A DNA stretch of 7,513 bases from CAYIBZ01 sp964361795 (GTDB lineage Bacteria; Patescibacteriota; Minisyncoccia; UBA6257; WO2-44-18). Below the pieces are notes generated by a model that saw only the letters and a program-made list of their open reading frames with translations, searched no databases and was not told where the DNA came from. This document shows positions 6,305-7,513 of this stretch, one piece after another. How positions within the stretch are numbered: position 1 is the stretch's first letter; each line of letters starts with the position of its first letter. The translations under genes and the position numbers were made by a program. The DNA is taken from contig CAYIBZ010000028.1 of NCBI GenBank assembly GCA_964361795.1, forward strand, positions 1-7,513, in the 5' to 3' direction.

Positions 6305-7129
6305 ATGGACATCCCTTCGGCAAGTTTCCCTCGGCAAGACTCGGGACAGGCAGGACAAATCCCTCCCGATCTCCAAGCCGAGATCGCCAGACGAAGAGAA
6401 TCTTGCATCGGCTATCTTCTCTGTTCAGATGAATGGATTATCCAAGAGATTGAGAACGAAAAGAAACTCCAAGAAACTTCCACTCCAGAAAGCGAATACC
6501 ACGAAAAACTACTTAAAGAGTTTGAACGACAAGTCGAAACCATCACGGGCAAGGCATACGCCGAAGCCGCCGGTATGAAGCCGGATGAATACAGGAAAAT
6601 GTTTGAGCCGCTCAAAGAGCGGATCAGAGAAATCGCCCAACGCGAAAAAGAAATGAAAGAAGGCCACATTCCTTTCGTCATCGTCATTAAAAATGACGTA
6701 ATCAGCGGAGAAAAAGCAATGCCCTTAATTGAACTCGATGGGAAAAAGGGCACTTCTTATCTCGAAGCAAAAACAATCAAAGAATTCAAAACTATCGAGG
6801 GAGTAAAAATTCCAAATGGTCAAGCATATCTCGCGATCGACATCGAAACTGGAAAAACCACACTCGGCAAGACGCCGGATGAAGCGATTAAAAAAATAAA
6901 ATCAGAGAATCGTTCTCCGCTCACCTTAGAAGAAGGTGTCGCTCTTATTACCCATCATCCCGAAATCTTAAAGGATCACTATGTGTGGGCACCTGGCTCT
7001 CGCCACGGCGACGACCTTGTCGCGCTCTTGTGGCTCTTCGGGGGCAGGCCGAAGCTCCTTTGGCACTGGGCGTACCGCTCGTATGCGAGGTGGGGCTCGG
7101 CCTCCTGCGGTAGTAGGGTTGGGCCTTGA
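6305..7129 (+). CDS. DUF5701-like protein of unknown function
   Basis: The 274-residue product has no signal peptide or membrane segment and is probably cytoplasmic. Residues about 20-120 are charged and helical. Residues from 122 ('IPFVIVIKND') begin a globular part with 'YLAIDIETG', 'SPLTLEEGVALITHHPEIL' (from 204), 'GSRHGDD' (231-237), and a C-terminus 'WGSASCGSRVG' (263-273). These motifs match what I recall of DUF5701, a family of unknown function known mainly from Actinobacteria; this was not checked by search. The conserved Ser, Arg, His, Asp and Cys residues could form a catalytic or binding site, but no reaction can be assigned. Near the N-terminus, 'RQDSGQAGQ' (10-18) looks like an inserted dispersed element. 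The gene has its own extended -10 promoter, a strong Shine-Dalgarno and a strong terminator, so it is probably monocistronic. Confidence 0.82.
   Translation: MDIPSASFPRQDSGQAGQIPPDLQAEIARRRESCIGYLLCSDEWIIQEIENEKKLQETSTPESEYHEKLLKEFERQVETITGKAYAEAAGMKPDEYRKMFEPLKERIREIAQREKEMKEGHIPFVIVIKNDVISGEKAMPLIELDGKKGTSYLEAKTIKEFKTIEGVKIPNGQAYLAIDIETGKTTLGKTPDEAIKKIKSENRSPLTLEEGVALITHHPEILKDHYVWAPGSRHGDDLVALLWLFGGRPKLLWHWAYRSYARWGSASCGSRVGP
6332..6358 (+). repeat. Short dispersed element inside the DUF5701-like gene
   Basis: These 27 bp encode 'RQDSGQAGQ'. The DNA wording ('ACTCGGGACAGGC') is one I recognise as frequent in Parcubacteria sequences, between and within genes. TCGGGA (6341-6346) is complementary to TCCCGA (6364-6369). 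The site precedes the conserved domain, where an insertion should do little harm. Confidence 0.45.
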
Positions 7130-7162
7130 TCTTTGGATGCTTGTCTCTTTTGTTTCTTGATC

Positions 7163-7193
7163 AGCCCTCCGACATAATGTCGGAGGGCTTTTT
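7163..7193 (+). terminator. Intrinsic terminator of the DUF5701-like gene
   Basis: A perfect 12-bp stem, AGCCCTCCGACA (7163-7174) with TGTCGGAGGGCT (7178-7189), has a TAA loop and runs into TTTTT (7189-7193). It lies 33 nt after the stop codon. Confidence 0.95.
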
Positions 7194-7220
7194 ATATTAA
7201 AATTTTTTTTATTCTCATTT

Positions 7221-7271
7221 CCCAGTACCTAAGCTTGCCCAGAACCATGCGCAAGCTTAGGTAGTACTGGG
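7221..7271. repeat. Large imperfect palindrome
   Basis: CCCAGTACCTAAGCTTGC (7221-7238) is complementary over 18 bp to 7251-7271, with one 3-nt bulge (GTA) in the right arm and a 12-nt loop. It is followed by no T-run in the plus direction; on the minus strand it runs into A/T-rich sequence (7200-7220), so it could end transcription entering from the right. Confidence 0.75.
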
Positions 7272-7296
7272 CTTCGCCGAACACTCCGGTCGCCAC

Positions 7297-7332
7297 GCCC
7301 CGCCATAGGCGAGGCTCCGCTTTCAGCGGGGC
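7297..7332. repeat. GC-rich palindrome
   Basis: GCCCCGC (7297-7303) pairs with GCGGGGC (7326-7332), enclosing shorter complementary pieces (GCC/GGC around 7302-7310). It is typical of dispersed intergenic elements in this kind of genome. No gene is seen on either strand between 7194 and 7513. Confidence 0.55.
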
Positions 7333-7375
7333 CGTGTGTAGGTCCGGGGAGCTTCATTTTCACAAGACAAAACCC

Positions 7376-7434
7376 CACTGCTATCACGCGTGATAGCAGT
7401 GAGAGTTTTTCTCCCCGCTGATCTATGGAGCAGT
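7376..7434 (+). repeat. Multi-hairpin element, copy 2 (candidate structured RNA or operator)
   Basis: P1 is a perfect 26-nt palindrome (7376-7401) with the core CTATCACGCGTGATAG. P2 is GAGA (7401-7404) with TCTC (7410-7413). P3 is CTGATC (7418-7423) with GAGCAG (7428-7433) and one mismatch. It matches 6156-6214 across P1 and P2 nearly base for base, and in P3 by structure more than by sequence. A further palindrome, GGGTAT-AA-ATACCC (7436-7449), follows at once. Confidence 0.7.
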
Positions 7435-7461
7435 AGGGTATAAATACCCGCTTGTTTAGAA

Positions 7462-7490
7462 TGGACAAAGAACTTTTTTTGTTTTAAGAT
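7462..7490 (+). promoter_or_regulatory. Possible promoter of the next gene
   Basis: TGGACA (7462-7467), 17-nt spacer, TAAGAT (7485-7490). The -35 is one base from consensus; the -10 is weak (4 of 6). Confidence 0.4.
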
Positions 7491-7506
7491 AACGACAGAT
7501 CTTTTT

Positions 7507-7513
7507 AAAAGGA
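7507..7513 (+). promoter_or_regulatory. Probable Shine-Dalgarno of a gene starting beyond the window
   Basis: AAAAGGA ends exactly at the window edge. Together with the promoter at 7462-7490 it suggests a plus-strand start codon within the next dozen bases. Confidence 0.4.

Noticed and set aside
7127..7129. TGA recoding (Gracilibacteria/SR1 code)
   Set aside because: TGA ends the gene right after its conserved C-terminal motif and 33 nt before a strong terminator, so it acts as a stop.
7221..7271. Integron attC site
   Set aside because: The arms are nearly perfect with one 3-nt bulge and lack the paired GTTRRRY-type core boxes; no integrase is in view.
7229..7468. Open frame of 79 codons on the minus strand
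   Set aside because: It runs through two palindromes and the multi-hairpin element, has no recognisable protein pattern, and its composition follows the inverted repeats.
7461..7487. Eight-codon frame (ATG GAC AAA ... TAA) as a leader peptide
   Set aside because: It has no Shine-Dalgarno and overlaps the proposed promoter; it would not be transcribed from it.

Overview
The window looks like chromosomal DNA of a Patescibacteria (candidate phyla radiation) bacterium, most likely a Parcubacteria-type lineage. This is inferred from content: a secreted fibre-like protein built from 'G(I/V)GTSSP' repeats, a DUF5667-type exported coiled-coil protein, a short alanyl-tRNA synthetase, and many small palindromic elements both between and inside genes. 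TGA ends one of the genes, so the standard bacterial code fits and the TGA-recoding lineages (Gracilibacteria, SR1) are unlikely. No database was consulted; family names come from sequence recognition.

Layout, all real genes on the plus strand. (1) 1-2387: the 3' part of a large repetitive surface or secreted protein, open from the first base and truncated by the window edge. (2) 2388-2846: a non-coding stretch with a hairpin on the stop codon, a nested palindrome of about 120 bp, a hairpin element, a decayed scrap of a fibre-type repeat gene, and a promoter that lies inside that scrap. (3) 2847-4250: a signal-peptide-bearing, helical DUF5667-type protein. (4) 4243-6048: alaS, overlapping the previous gene by 8 nt, so the two probably form one transcript. 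alaS carries a 23-codon palindromic insertion in frame. (5) 6049-6304: REP-like repeat, multi-hairpin element, extended -10 promoter, Shine-Dalgarno. (6) 6305-7129: a DUF5701-like protein, followed by a textbook intrinsic terminator. (7) 7194-7513: no gene; two large palindromes, a second copy of the multi-hairpin element, then a probable promoter and ribosome binding site for a gene starting just outside the window.

The genes do not form one obvious pathway. Gene 1 and the DUF5667-type protein are probably envelope or extracellular proteins, alaS is core translation, and the DUF5701-like gene is a separate transcription unit. The most interesting signal is outside the genes: every intergenic gap carries a hairpin with the same core, CTATCA-N4-TGATAG. 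Two of these sit in a closely similar element of about 60 nt with three successive hairpins, whose pairing survives sequence change. Second is the evidence that short palindromic elements are tolerated inside reading frames, clearest in alaS next to the active-site motif 2.
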